From: Lingula anatina
Taxonomy: Eukaryota > Brachiopoda > Lingulata > Lingulida > Lingulidae
Reading direction: 5' to 3'
Length of the DNA stretch: 52,348 nt
NCBI RefSeq assembly: GCF_001039355.2
Contig: NW_019775420.1
Location: forward strand, 294,183 to 346,530
This document shows positions 10,391 through 22,600 of the stretch, one piece after another (within the stretch, counting starts at the first letter, position 1; every line of letters begins with the position of its first letter). Position numbers and translations under genes: made by a program. The notes beneath the pieces are model-generated. The model did no database searches. It was given only the letters and a program-made list of their open reading frames with translations, and was not told the DNA's origin.

Positions 10391-11482
10391 GTAAGGCCAC
10401 GTGAGAAATGTGAATTGTGTCACTGCCATATAATATATGGCGTAAATGACAGAATAATAGAAAGACACTTTATTAGCAAGTATGTTTTTATTGAAAACCC
10501 GGGTCTTACCTGTTATGTGTTTGTGGGTGACAGTGAAAGTAGGCTTTTTCTGAAGGTGCGAAGTGGACGGACACATTTCTGGTCATGCGTTCGACATGCA
10601 TAGGGTCAAGGATTCGGTAAAGGGGTGTATTTTTAAAAAAGAAAAAATATTTAGTATTCAAAAACTCAAAATTTTAAGCATACGGTATAACTCCACATGG
10701 AATTTACATGATTACCAGGGTGCGTTGTTCTCTGGACCGTATGTGCATACAGTAATATAATACAATGCGTAATGAAGCTATACTAAGTTGCTAAAGACAA
10801 TTATATGACCAAGCTTCAAGGTTTTCGTAAAAACTCTATGAAAATTTGGAATACAGAATCGGTTATTAGATGGCGCTGTACGCCACGTGCGTAAGAGATA
10901 ATAACATATCTTAATGCGTCTTAACATTCACTGTACAATTATTATCCATCTAACTAAAAAGAAGGAAAATATTCCGTGTTTTACAAAGCTTAAGGGGAAG
11001 CCTTTTTTCGTTGAAATGAAGCTGAGATAAAATGTCAGAATGTCATCAGATATCAACTTAATGCAGAGGATTATTTGCTTTAGGTCTTCGAACTTTTGGC
11101 ATGCTTAAAAGCAACCTATCACATACAGTTATTTGTACTGTTCATGAAACAATAGGTGCAAGAAAGTTAATTGGATTTTATACATTGTGGGTCTTCAAGG
11201 ACGCCGTTCGAAATTACTGAAAGAAAACTTTGGCTAGGTGCAAGCCGTTTGGTTAGGCTCTGGGGCCATTCAAACGTATATTTCTAAACACTTATGACAT
11301 CTGGCATAGCGTTAGTTCGAGCAGTTTCAGTGTCTTTTCTAAACTATTTGATGCATACCGCTTCATTTGTATACAAAAAAACACCATCTTGACTTAATAT
11401 TATTTTGAATAACAGGTTAATCAAATATTATTTTAACACCTGGTTAACATGTGATGTTTATGAAACTGCTTTATATTCAGAT

Positions 11483-11645
11483 ACCATAGTTACCAAGAAA
11501 TGTGTTATCTCCATAAAAAAATTGTTACCACGTGGTGTTTAGGTATATGGCAACCAAGCAATGTATACATAAAGGATTGCCACGTGATATTAAGATTCCA
11601 TGGTAACCAAGCAATGTTCAGATAAATGTGTACCATTTGACATCA
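11483..11645. repeat. Diverged tandem repeat, unit about 53-62 bp
   Basis: At least three imperfect copies start near 11483, 11545 and 11598. Each carries a core like CAACCAAGCAATGT followed about 20 bp later by CCACGTGATATTAAG or a variant. A weaker fourth copy may precede them at about 11417. Confidence 0.7.
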
Positions 11646-12386
11646 AGTTGATTGATAACCACTCCTACAATACCTACCTTATCATAGAGATAAATGATAC
11701 AGATCAATTCTTTATTAATAATTAAAATTGGGACATATTTTAAGCTACAGGAACATTTGTGTTGTTGGGTCTGGAGCAAAATGGCCGTTTATTTTTTGCA
11801 GGGTTTAACGACAATGAATATTCCCCATGTTGTGCGTGAAGATTGATTCTTAAAAGTTCCGCAGCAGCTGTGAATATAAATGTAATTCAAAATCTCGTTC
11901 AATCAAATTGCCTTAATTATATTCCTAATGGATTCTGCTCTTATTTCCATAAGCCGTTGGTTGTTGGCAAGTGTTAACAACTAATAGAGTGAATTCATGG
12001 GTAGATCTCATCCTTAACCCAACTAAATATGGAAACATTTCAGTGATGAACCAAATACCAATTGAATAGGATACATTTCGGTTATATTTGATAGTATGGA
12101 AAGACGTGAAAAGGCCAACTGCAGAATCTAAAACCAGAGATGCGTTGATAGCACGTGACTAAAACTTTGTTTGTGCAATAGCGACATATAATTACGACGA
12201 AAAATCCATTGTAATTTCATATATCTCCTCACCACTTGATGTCTTATAGACTATTCTAGTTTCTCCTAATTCTGTTATTATTCATCAGATTCGTTTCCTT
12301 AATTCTTACACTAACACATCTGCGTATCTCAAAGAAAGGAATGTGGAGTTTTGTGGAAGATAGGAATGGATTAAGGAAGATAGAAA

Positions 12387-12536
12387 GACCAGTGTAATCA
12401 ACTCTTTTATTTGAAATAAGTTATGACGTAGGAAAAGATCAATGTAATAAAACGTCACATTTAAAATGAGTTATGGCGTGGGAAAAGACCAATCCAATCA
12501 CCTTTTATATATGAAATGAGCTAAGCAAGAGGAAAA
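12387..12536. repeat. Three tandem 50-bp repeats
   Basis: Units at 12387, 12437 and 12487 are each exactly 50 bp. They share the start GACCARTGTAATCA (with variants), a central ATTTGAAATRAGTTATG and the ending AGGAAAA. Confidence 0.82.
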
Positions 12537-13236
12537 TAAAGGTTAAAGTTGAAAGCATTGAATAATATCAATATCTTTCTTCTATGGACAAACTGCATAC
12601 ATTCCCCTGTAAATATTGTTTTATTTATTTAAACAGGATTCTGGAACTTCTGAAGTGGGCAACGTAATAATGACGTCATTAGGTTATAAAGTTCGGCTCG
12701 ATGGAAACTAATTTTGCATCATTTCCAATTTGTAATCGAGTGGCTTATTGAAAATATAAGGCACCAAGACAAGATTTGTTCACTCCAGTTCTATCTTAAA
12801 CCTCTGTCAGATGATAAGTAAATTGAGATATTGTTCCAGCAGTTAGGACGCTTGCAACGCGCAATGCTCATGAGTTTTACCGTTTTCCATCACCCTGCGT
12901 CTCTCTCTCTCCTTCTCTCTCTCTACTTATATATATCAGTTCGAGGTGGTTCATATACGTAGGGGTGCGCAGGTTATCTGCAAAGATGTATATAGAAGAT
13001 GAGTTAAGTCAACATATTGAATAAGATGGCAATCCGTATTGCGTGTTCTAATTCACGATGGACTTCATAGATTTTCTTTAAATTTACTTTGTAGACATGA
13101 AGCCAACACACTTAATGTTGTTGATGGAATGAACAATGACGCAAATTACAAAGTGGCGCCGGTCATTTGGTGGTAGGATATCGACCTTCATCACAAATGT
13201 TGTTCATGTTATAAAAATATTTTGATTTGTTTTCAC

Positions 13237-13255
13237 ATCTTGAAAATTTCAAGAT
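13237..13255. repeat. Near-perfect 19-bp palindrome
   Basis: ATCTTGAAA and TTTCAAGAT flank one central base. No gene is adjacent. Confidence 0.7.
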
Positions 13256-15622
13256 ATTACTTGAGTATAACATCGTGCATATTTGGTCTTCTGTATTCCC
13301 AGGTATTTGTGAAACCTATTTTCTGAAAAAAAATGCGTGATGCACATATACAAATTAATCTGTACAATCTGTACATCCGTTTTCGAGTTCAAACTTTTTA
13401 GTTTTTATTTAGTTTTTAGTTTAGTGAAATTCGACATTACATATTTTTATTACGAGAGTGCAGAATTCAGTAAATGGTTTATACTTAGTTATTGTGCCAA
13501 CGATGCTGGATGTGATAATTATGAATAAAGTGTTAATATTTCCATGTAAACTAAACTTGCTTTATAAAGGGTTTGCTCTATTTGGGTGTCTTTGCAAGAG
13601 CCTTGAATGACAAAGGTGATTTCTGCTTGCTTTATGGATCCGCTGTGGGTTGAAGCATCCCTTCTATGCTTATTTGCGTTCGATAAACCAATTACTCCTG
13701 TTGTGTATGTCATCCTCATGAAGAAATCTGACGTCTCTGATGAATAAGATATTTTACGTATTATTATAAAGTCTTGATTATCTGTTATCGATTTCATGAG
13801 AAGAAATAAATTGATAAGATATATTTATATGCATTGGCTACATAATACCTTCGTTACCTACTGGCGTCAATACTTCATACACTGTTATAAATTCTCATCA
13901 AAGTTTATATTACCAGTTTATGTCGATTTTAAGAAATTTAATACTGTACATTACAGGGCACTTCATGGTATATAGGGTTATCAGTCTGCATTATGTTTTA
14001 GATAAGCCTAGGCTATATATTGGTATTCTCATTGCGACGCATTTCTTTTACGATATGGGACTCTGGCAGTAAATTGAATTTTATAATTTTTATCATTATC
14101 AATTTTGTTGGCATTGTTAATATTATTATCGATATATTCCATTATGTTGAGAATGGTTGGCCGCAGTTGGGAAATTGGACAGTAAAATTGCTTCGTTAGT
14201 ACTATTTTTATTGGATGTATTCTTTCAGTAGCTTTTATATGATTAAACCACATTTTAAAGCGAAACCTAAAAACCAGACATCCACGTTAGTGATTAAACA
14301 AGCCATGTACATTATAAGTGCGGTGTCTGGGATTATAAAATGTCTGGTAAATAATTGGTTAATGTTTGTTTCGGTACATGTAGCACGTAATTCTTTTTCA
14401 CACTTCCCTGGTAACTGTGGGATTTGGTTGAGTGCCGTGTTAGTTGGCCAATGAAGCCCCTAGATGGCAGAAACTGGTGTAAATCTCACATAAGGTTATA
14501 ATCTCGTAAGTTTGCGTTTCTAGGAAAATATAACCACCACCAACGACTTATCTCATCTTCCGAGTGCAGTTTTTCACACGTACCGCACGCGTAATGGGTT
14601 TCAACTGACGGAAAGGGAAGCTAAGTGTTTTGACTCTGTGGATGACGTCATCTGTAGTGCCATACGTTTAAGTTATTCAGTACATGGCTACAAAAGAGGG
14701 GATTTAATGTAAATTAATCTTAACATGCACCGATATATGTTTTTACCAAAAACGAGGATGCTTTGCTAAATCAATGTTCAAATTGCACTTTTGCATGACC
14801 GAATTTTATCAGCAAAGAAGTTAAATGAACATCATTTTATACCGAAATAACAAGTTGTATGACAAAAGATGATACACCTGTTGTTTGAAAGAATATGATT
14901 CCCAAGGGACGTAAGCGGCCATCTTGGATATTTCAAATCGCTCAAGGTTGCTATTAGTTTAACCAAGCTCAATTTGTAATAGTGTCCCATGAGATCTTTA
15001 GTCAACGAAAAGACTTAAAAGGAAAAACCATTTCCAGGTTCCGGAAATTTCTTATCAATCAGGCAATAACGGTTCAGCTATTGCGAGTCTTATTTCTCTT
15101 TAACCAGTCACACATCTTCATGTTTCCTATAACTTTGCGTGCTATATAACGCCATTATCGAATCTGTAAAGCGGTTGACCGCAATAAAATATCATTTGGC
15201 CCAGTAGCCCTGATAGAGTTCGTCTTTGTACCCCCTTCTATTATATAGCAAGGCGGTTAATCAAGTGATGTACTATTCCAAGCCATTACAATCCCCACAG
15301 GCCCGTCCTTATCTGTTTTAACGTTCATTGCAACCATGACACATTCCCTTTATGGTTATTAGCAGCGGTTTACAGTAAACAGTCGTGTATTAGATTACTC
15401 TCAGCACATGGCAATTATATAAATGTCGATTTTTTGCTGTGTACATGCACATTCCTAAATGACTCATCGCTGATGAAAATCACTGCAGCACCTATTCTTG
15501 GGCAACAACAAGCACGACCTGTCTTATTTAGGTAATGGGTTCCACTTGTTCATGTAACAGGACGACTTGTTGACAGAAATATACACAAGAGATTGTTGAT
15601 TATGTACCTAAAGTAAACTTAG

Positions 15623-15625
<3 letters not shown>

Positions 15626-15674
<49 letters not shown>
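15626..15674. repeat. (AT)n microsatellite
   Basis: About 24 AT dinucleotides without interruption. Confidence 0.95.
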
Positions 15675-15675
<1 letters not shown>

Positions 15676-16390
15676 CAGCCACGTTCATATACTGTATGTG
15701 TGTTTAGCCAGGCCATGGATATCCTTAGTTCGATGTCACGCTATTTTCAATATACCCCTGTATCTTTTCGACAAAGTCGGTTTGAAAAAAAATACTTTGG
15801 AACGTAGAATTCTCCCCTTCTCCTCTTCCAAATGTGTCGTAACCCGCATGTAGCCTTTGTTGTCTGATATTACAGCGGCGAAAATGGCAGAAACAGTACA
15901 AGTCTTTATAATAATAAATCATTAATTTAGACAGTTCCCAGCATGCCTTTCTTGGCAATGGAATCAAATTTGTGATAGCCACAATCAACTGAAAACGAAA
16001 AGTAGACGTTATATAATGTTGAGCACCACTATACAAGTACATGTGTGGTAGTGTTTTGTATATGTTCTTTTAATTATGTCGTCAGTGGATTTTTTAAAAC
16101 AATTATAAACGTGGAAGGTGTTATATATTATTCATTTTATTATGCAGTGATATAAGTATAAACAAAGCTGTCATACTAATTGCAAAGGCGTTAAGACAAC
16201 TCTAAAAAACTGCTGCACAGAATGCTCGTCAATGACATCTTCACTGCTACTTTTGGCAGATATTCCGAACGCACTGTCTCCTAGTTGATACATTTTAACT
16301 ATTGGATGTTTACTACACAGATTTTGGGTTTACAAAGTTATCATTTAGTCTGGTAGTTAGGCTGATTCTAATAAGCGTCAGGGTTTAGCA

Positions 16391-16417
16391 TTCAGTAGTG
16401 GATATAACACTACTGAA
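16391..16417. repeat. Short hairpin
   Basis: TTCAGTAGTG (16391-16400) and CACTACTGAA (16408-16417) are perfect complements around a 7-nt loop. A related ACACTACT recurs near 16452. Confidence 0.75.
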
Positions 16418-17337
16418 TTTAGGTTGTATAATTATATTCATGTAGAATTATAACACTACTTTCAATCGAAAGGCTCTCTATACGGTGTATATATACAGGT
16501 ATAAAATCTTGTTCTTGATCTCGGGGACACTTTGAGGCAGACGGGACAATTCCTATTACAAGATGCAACGTTAAAGTAAGTGTGCCGTGCAGAGTTCTGT
16601 ATACAATAATACCATGAGATAGGGGCACACAGAGAACCAGAAATCAGTCTTGATGTCTTTCATCATAGAACCACATAACAAAAGTAGCCGAGAACCGTGT
16701 GGCAATTCTGTACTTATAGGACTCACTCTACAGAATAGAAAATTGACGCTTTGCAATGAAATCATGTCTAGACCATAACATACAGTGTATGCATGATAAT
16801 AATACTGAAACGCCCCCTCCCCCCCTCCCCCCCCCCAAATTTTTTGTTGACAGTTACATCGTTTCCTACTGCACAGCTTAGGTCTACGGGTCGAAAGAAT
16901 GATCTGCTAAACTTTTTTCGTCGAAAATATTTGCGAAAAAAAAAAAGAATAAAGAAAAAAGAAAGAAAGAAAAGGCAATATCCGCCGCTGGCTTTATTAG
17001 GCCATGAACTTCAGTTTGTTTTGAAGCAGATTGCTGACGTATTTGGAAGACAACACGGCAATACGACACCTCTCAAAGATCAAATCACTCAGGTATTAAT
17101 GAACGAACTGCGTAAATGAAAGGCCAGGTGCAGATGAAGAATGTGGTTACACCTCGTTTTTTTTCGCGTTTAATCCGCCCAGCTCACAGTAATGAACTCC
17201 CAAGTGTCACAAGACATGACGTGCGATGCACTAATTAATTCTGCTTGCTTTTGGCATAAGCAAAAAGACACGATCACGATCGGCGTGTGTGTTACAGATT
17301 TATATTCTTCTTTAACTTCTAACAACAACAACAACAG

Positions 17338-17338
17338 C

Positions 17339-17420
<82 letters not shown>
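17338..17420. repeat. (AAT)n followed by (ATT)n, self-complementary
   Basis: A run of AAT triplets changes directly into ATT triplets, so the tract can fold back on itself. ATG/TCA triplets follow to about 17480. Confidence 0.93.
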
Positions 17421-18076
17421 ATGATGATGATTGTCATAAGAGCAAATACATGTATTCATCATCATCGTCATCATCATTATGTCAGCTTGTCACACCACTG
17501 CTGGCGGGTGGACTCCACACACTTCTCCACGCTCTGCGTGCTGTGATGGAGTGGAGTTGAACCCTAACTCGCCACACTGGTTCAGTGCGGGTAGATGAGT
17601 GCCTGATACCAGATTGCTCCAGCATCAAGACCATGCGGCAGGCTGCACGTTGATCCATTTTCCTCGTGGCAGACTGAATGACCTGACCTGACATTTGTAC
17701 AGGTATGAAGTCCCTGTAAATACCTGGTAGGTTACCGGTGTGGGCGAAATAAGATTATTAGAAGCTAACAAGCGGGTTCGACACTCTTAAACGATTAGCC
17801 GGGACTCACCGGGACAGTGGCTGGGCAGGCCGATTATTTTCAGTTGATTTGGAACAGTGACCTGGTGGGATAATCTAGAATACTGTAAGACCCCAAATAA
17901 AATAAAATTGTTTTAAAAAGGAGCAAGTCATGGTACAAGAGGAAAGATTTATTTTCTGCTTTTGTGTGTCTGTGTGTTTGTTCATGTATGTGTACGTGTG
18001 TGTTTATGTATGTATGTGTGTTTGTGATAGAGGAGGAGGAGAGAGAATGTGTTTGTGTGCTATTGTGTACACTGTA

Positions 18077-18079
18077 TGT

Positions 18080-18112
<33 letters not shown>
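18077..18112. repeat. (TG)n microsatellite within a TG-rich tract
   Basis: A near-pure TG run inside a longer TG-rich region (about 17960-18165). Open frames on either strand here are low complexity. Confidence 0.9.
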
Positions 18113-18115
<3 letters not shown>

Positions 18116-18458
18116 ACAGTGTATGTGTGCGTGCATGTGTGTATGTGTGTGTTTGTATGTGTATTGCCTGTTTTACCAGTGTATACACGTAATTTCTCTT
18201 TAGAAAAGATTAATTTTTTCACCATCTTTACACAGGAGACCAAAAAATCTATTTCATAGTATTCCCGAAATCGGTCGTCCATAAACTTGATCTTAAATTA
18301 TGTGATGGCGTGTTGTTGTCCTTCAATTACAAATGAACCTGTTACGCAGGGTTAATAAATCCCAGAATTTTCTCCCCAGCGATACTATCTCATGATCGTC
18401 TTAACTATAAATACACTGTATAACGTCAAATGAACATCGTGAATAGTGTAGCGTATAA

Positions 18459-18693
18459 GACTGCATTTAGATTCACACTTCGCACTAGCTCGGTCGGTCC
18501 AACTCTGCCTGGAATTCTCGGTATTTAGTGCAATCAGTGGAATCGGCTTCGTTGTCTGAAATTCCTTCTCGAGCCGCTAAGGGGTCATTAAATATAATGT
18601 GCTGATAAAGCTTGTACCACTGACTGAGTTTCAGCGAGAATCACCCGCAGAGTTGGACCGTCCCAGCTAAGATGTGTTAATCTGAATGTGCCC
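18459..18693. mobile_element. MITE, TAA-flanked family, copy 1
   Basis: A 235-bp element with long imperfect inverted ends of about 70 bp. The left arm contains GGTCGGTCCAACTCTGCC and the right arm its counterpart GCAGAGTTGGACCGTCCC. TAA occurs immediately outside both ends (18456-18458 and 18694-18696), as expected for the 3-bp TWA target duplications of Harbinger-type elements. It has no coding capacity. Two relatives are at 33821 and 43150. Confidence 0.72.
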
Positions 18694-18931
18694 TAAGCCG
18701 ATAGCGGCCGCAAAGAGCACTATCACGAAATTCATAGTGATGTTTAAACTGATTTGTACTAAGTTACTTAATTGACTGATTTTTAGAAACAATAAATTAA
18801 TTAAATATTATTTATTGGTGAAATTATATTATTTCTGATATTGCGGAAAGCTTAAAGGTGTATATGCATTATGGATATGCATTTAAAGAGCGTCAAAACC
18901 GTGACATATTGTGAGGCAATACTGTGCCGGT

Positions 18932-19093
18932 GTGGCAGGAATGGAAGTGCTCTAGGAACCGTAGTCCGTTCCCTATTACTTTGTACAGGTGACGTTCGCC
19001 CATATCCTAAACCCAATACTCCGACTAACCCTAACCTGTACTTTTCATATGGAACACCGGATTCCATTCCTATTGGACTGCCATTCCTGTCAC
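18932..19093. mobile_element. Possible small inverted-repeat element
   Basis: GTGGCAGGAATGGAAGTGC at 18932-18950 and its near complement at 19075-19093 (three mismatches) bound 162 bp containing CTAACCCTAACC. I see no target duplication. The 121-aa open frame across it is probably fortuitous. Confidence 0.35.
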
Positions 19094-19349
19094 TAACTCC
19101 CCTTCAAATTAACGCCTTTTGTGAGATCGTGGATATTAAGATATTTGGTTCGTCTTTGTATTCGCATGGTGACAAAGGTAAGGGGTTGATAAACACAGTT
19201 ATAAAATGTTATTACCTTGGGATTTTCTTCAAGTGAAAAATCAATTGTCTAGCTAGGCAAATGGCTTAATGAGACTTCGATGTGCATCGGGAAAAACTTA
19301 TTGCATGACGTGCCTGGACGTTCTTGGGGTAATTGCACTTTATCATCCT

Positions 19350-19612
19350 GGGCCCAGTTTTATAAAGGACGTTTAGCACTAACCAGTGTTTAACTCTAAC
19401 CAGACCTCAACAGTCTGTTAGTTAACTGACCTTTAAATAATTATTTAATCCAGTTAAACACTGGCCAGTTAACTAATTGGCTGTTTTCCGTCAGAAGACT
19501 GTATATGAAACACAATTTAACCAGCTTTTAGTTAATGGGTGTTAGGAGAATTTATCCACTGGTTAGGCTTATCCACTGGTTAGTGCTAAACGTCCTTTAT
19601 AAAACTGGGCCC
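19350..19612. mobile_element. MITE with perfect 39-bp terminal inverted repeats
   Basis: A 263-bp element. Its left end starts GGGCCCAGTTTTATAAAGGA and the 39 bp at 19350-19388 are exactly complementary to 19574-19612. The inside is rich in AACCAGT/ACTGGTTA motifs and has no ORF. Because the end is the palindrome GGGCCC, the boundary is uncertain; counted from GGCCC, CTG flanks both sides. The superfamily is not proven; the GGGCC start is compatible with Harbinger. Confidence 0.85.
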
Positions 19613-22600
19613 TGATTTTTAAGGCACGGAAATGTTCAATCTTTGTAAGGTGTCCTCTTGGTGGTACACATGTGTCTCTTATTCGTTTACATTTCCTCGT
19701 TACGATTTATTCCTAATTCCTCTTTTTAACAGTAAAGGGAAAATAGTTGACCCAACGATATTCAAAAGGAAGCACACATCGCTGTTAATTGCCAGTTATT
19801 AGATATAATTACCTTTCTTGTACCTTGCTATTTGATTTCTAATTGGCAGTTTTGTTTGTCACGACAAGCTTTGAAATGGCGCTAGCGCTTCAGTTCTTGC
19901 GTCATGGCTATTGCAAGTGGAAGTTCATACCGAGTGCATGTATATTTTGTGACCAATAAGTGACCAATTATCCCAATGTGCGTCTCCACTGTGGTCATTT
20001 TCGTGAGAGCGTTTCTAAAAACTAATTGCTTATGACCAGGGAATCGAGGACTATATTATGTCACATTGGTCACTATCAAAATAGCAGTCGATATGTACAT
20101 GCAACGTGAGGTACATAAAGTTACGGAAACTAAGGCACACAGCGGAGCTAAGGCTAATGGCAATCAATACAATCTTACTTCTGGGATCGTAAACATATTT
20201 ATAATTAATTTTATATTATAATCAGTATCATGCTATGCTATATCTATCACGCGACAAGGAACGGGCTTTATGTTAACGTCGCTGTTCAAATGGAGTCCCC
20301 CCTCTCCTTTTCGCTCAAGTGCTTTTGCACAGCAAATTAATACTATTTAACATGTTCATAACTTAATTAGAGGAAACCGTTTTCAATTGCGTTGTGCGCC
20401 TCAAAGCCGTTATGTCATTGTCTGATATATTTGCTTTTATATCACATTCGCAAGTCTTCAATTGACGTAATGCTTGGTTGTTGCTATCCACAACTCCGAC
20501 GATTATCTTAACCTTCATTTGTTCTTTGCAAAAACTGCATTTAATGAAGATTCAATTTAGAAAATCTACCAACAGTAAATCGGTGTGCTTGCATCTCTCG
20601 AGCCAAACCCTTTCATGGTATTATTCAGAAGTGCAAGGCGCCATGGACGACAGGATGGAGGTGTAGCCCCCCATTGGGTTTCATTGTATTGATCTTTTTG
20701 CACAAACTTGTCACCAGATTTTTTTTTTCAGAAGCTGATTCCAAGCACCATTCAGAACCGGGCCCGTGATCGCATTCAAAATTTAATATGATCAATCGCA
20801 TACAGCAAGCTTGTATAATCAATCATTTGACGTTATTTATCGATCTACAACTAAATATATGTTGTATGCTGATCGTAAACCATATAGAAAAGACTGTTAA
20901 TTGTTAGCTGAGACATTTTCATGAGAGATTTTGCCTGTTTTGAAATGGAAGTAGGCCTTCTCACAATTACAGTAATAATAACGATTAAATCAGTCGTCAA
21001 AAAACGACAGGCTTTTGCTTAGAGATAAACGATAAGGCAAATCTTCTCAATTTACCCCTTATTGGGGTTCCCCGGGGAAAGTCAAAAACGTATTAGTGCC
21101 TGATTTGCTCTCTTTGAGATTTCATTAACTTTCCTTCTTAATTTGGACACACATGCTTCGCCAGACAAAGTTACAGATCGATGGATACAGCGTAATGGTG
21201 CCAGGCCACGCAAGTGGCACTGAAATTACTTGGACGCTATACACTTGTATTTTGGGGAAAAAGAAAAGAAAAAGGGTAAAACCAGCAAGCATAAATAAAT
21301 CAAAGCCATTTTATCCCTATACTAGGTAGTCTGCATACGTATATTTGTATTGAAATAAAATTGTCTTAATACTGTCTTAATACTAGCCTTATAAAAGCAT
21401 ATGTCCGTTAAGTAAAACTTACCTTAAGAGAATGGAATAGCCTGGTGATGAAGATAAGTCCTGATTTCTCTAGAAAAATTAACACCCATTGTCCGCATTT
21501 AAAGATAGCGAGCTAGGAGAGGCGGCAAGCTCTCCCCGGACGCTCCTGTTAAAATTATTTGATTAAGATTTAGTCGGTTCTCTGCTCTGTCGTGTGTGTC
21601 AAGTCTATCCATTTTCTGGCCGTGGAAAAGATCAGAGATCGACCGTTTTTCCAAGTGATTACGTAGCATATGCGTCTAAGGGAATAAATGTGAAGGATGC
21701 AGAAACCCATTTCTACATTTCGAAAAAAAAAAAAAAGATTGACATGTTTTCGTACATGGACAAGATCTTGATTCTCCTTGTCATTACAAGCAAACCGAAA
21801 TAGCTCTTTTTATATACACCAGTTGTCAATTTTGTATATGTCAGGAGAATGAAAATGTTAAGGGCGCTTCAAAGACAATTTGTGTCTGAGATTAGGTCCA
21901 GTTGAAAAACCTACTTTATCATTCCCCTATTGACATGACGTAAAGCCTGGTCCCTTTATAAAATATTGTCAGTTTTAAAATGATAAAACGTTGACATTAT
22001 CTACGTCTATCTATACAAATTTCAATGGGACGAGTGAATTGATTGTAATAAGATTAACGGACGCTCCAAGGTATTGGTTTCAGAATGGAGTATAAATTCA
22101 ATAAATCTGCTATTTGAGAAAACTTGATGAATGGCCATGCATCATTCTCGGGTTCAGAATCGAGTCTCATACCAGCCTGATAGGTACCGGGGTTGGTCTT
22201 GCAAACAATTTATTTCAGGTCCAATCGTCGCCGTACAAGAACAGCTTCCATATTTAACTGACATTCTTCCCTGTCACTGGTTTTCCATTCCTCAAGCACA
22301 ATGGGGTTGGTAAGAGAGTCCGTTTTGAAGACCTCGAGGTGATCAGGAGTACTTTCTGATATCAGAGGCCTCTAAAAGAGTATAGAAACTTAAAGTATGC
22401 AATAATTTTGTAAAATACCTCTAGTGGACACTGTGGTCAGAAAGTAATCGAGATTGACAGAACGGAGAAATAGAGCGTTCCTTAAATATAAGCAGTGGAT
22501 AGCTGTGTGACATAGAAGGACAGGAAAGTGCATAAGACTGCAAAGGGAGTTATTTTGAATTGAACTAGTCTGTTTTTTCGAATTGAAATGAATTTTTTGT

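Larger units (their letters stand above)
10391..18458. other. Gene-less stretch with tandem and simple repeats
   Basis: No open frame here shows a recognised domain or a convincing splice structure. Notable contents are listed separately: diverged tandem repeats at 11483-11645, three 50-bp repeats at 12387-12536, an (AT) run at 15626, a small hairpin at 16391, C-rich DNA near 16813-16837 and an (AAT)/(ATT) tract at 17338. If the first exon at 9871 belongs to the granin-like gene, this would be its intron. Confidence 0.5.

Noticed and set aside
17192-17560. 122-codon frame with long Asn and Tyr runs
   Set aside because: Produced by the (AAT)/(ATT) microsatellite; no flanking coding signal.
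17500-17830. GC-richer segment with GGGTTCGACAC, considered as a SINE or tRNA
   Set aside because: No matching A box at a proper distance and no cloverleaf I could draw.
18871-19236. 121-codon open frame
   Set aside because: Overlaps a possible small inverted-repeat element; no domain, no splice context, ordinary composition for non-coding DNA.
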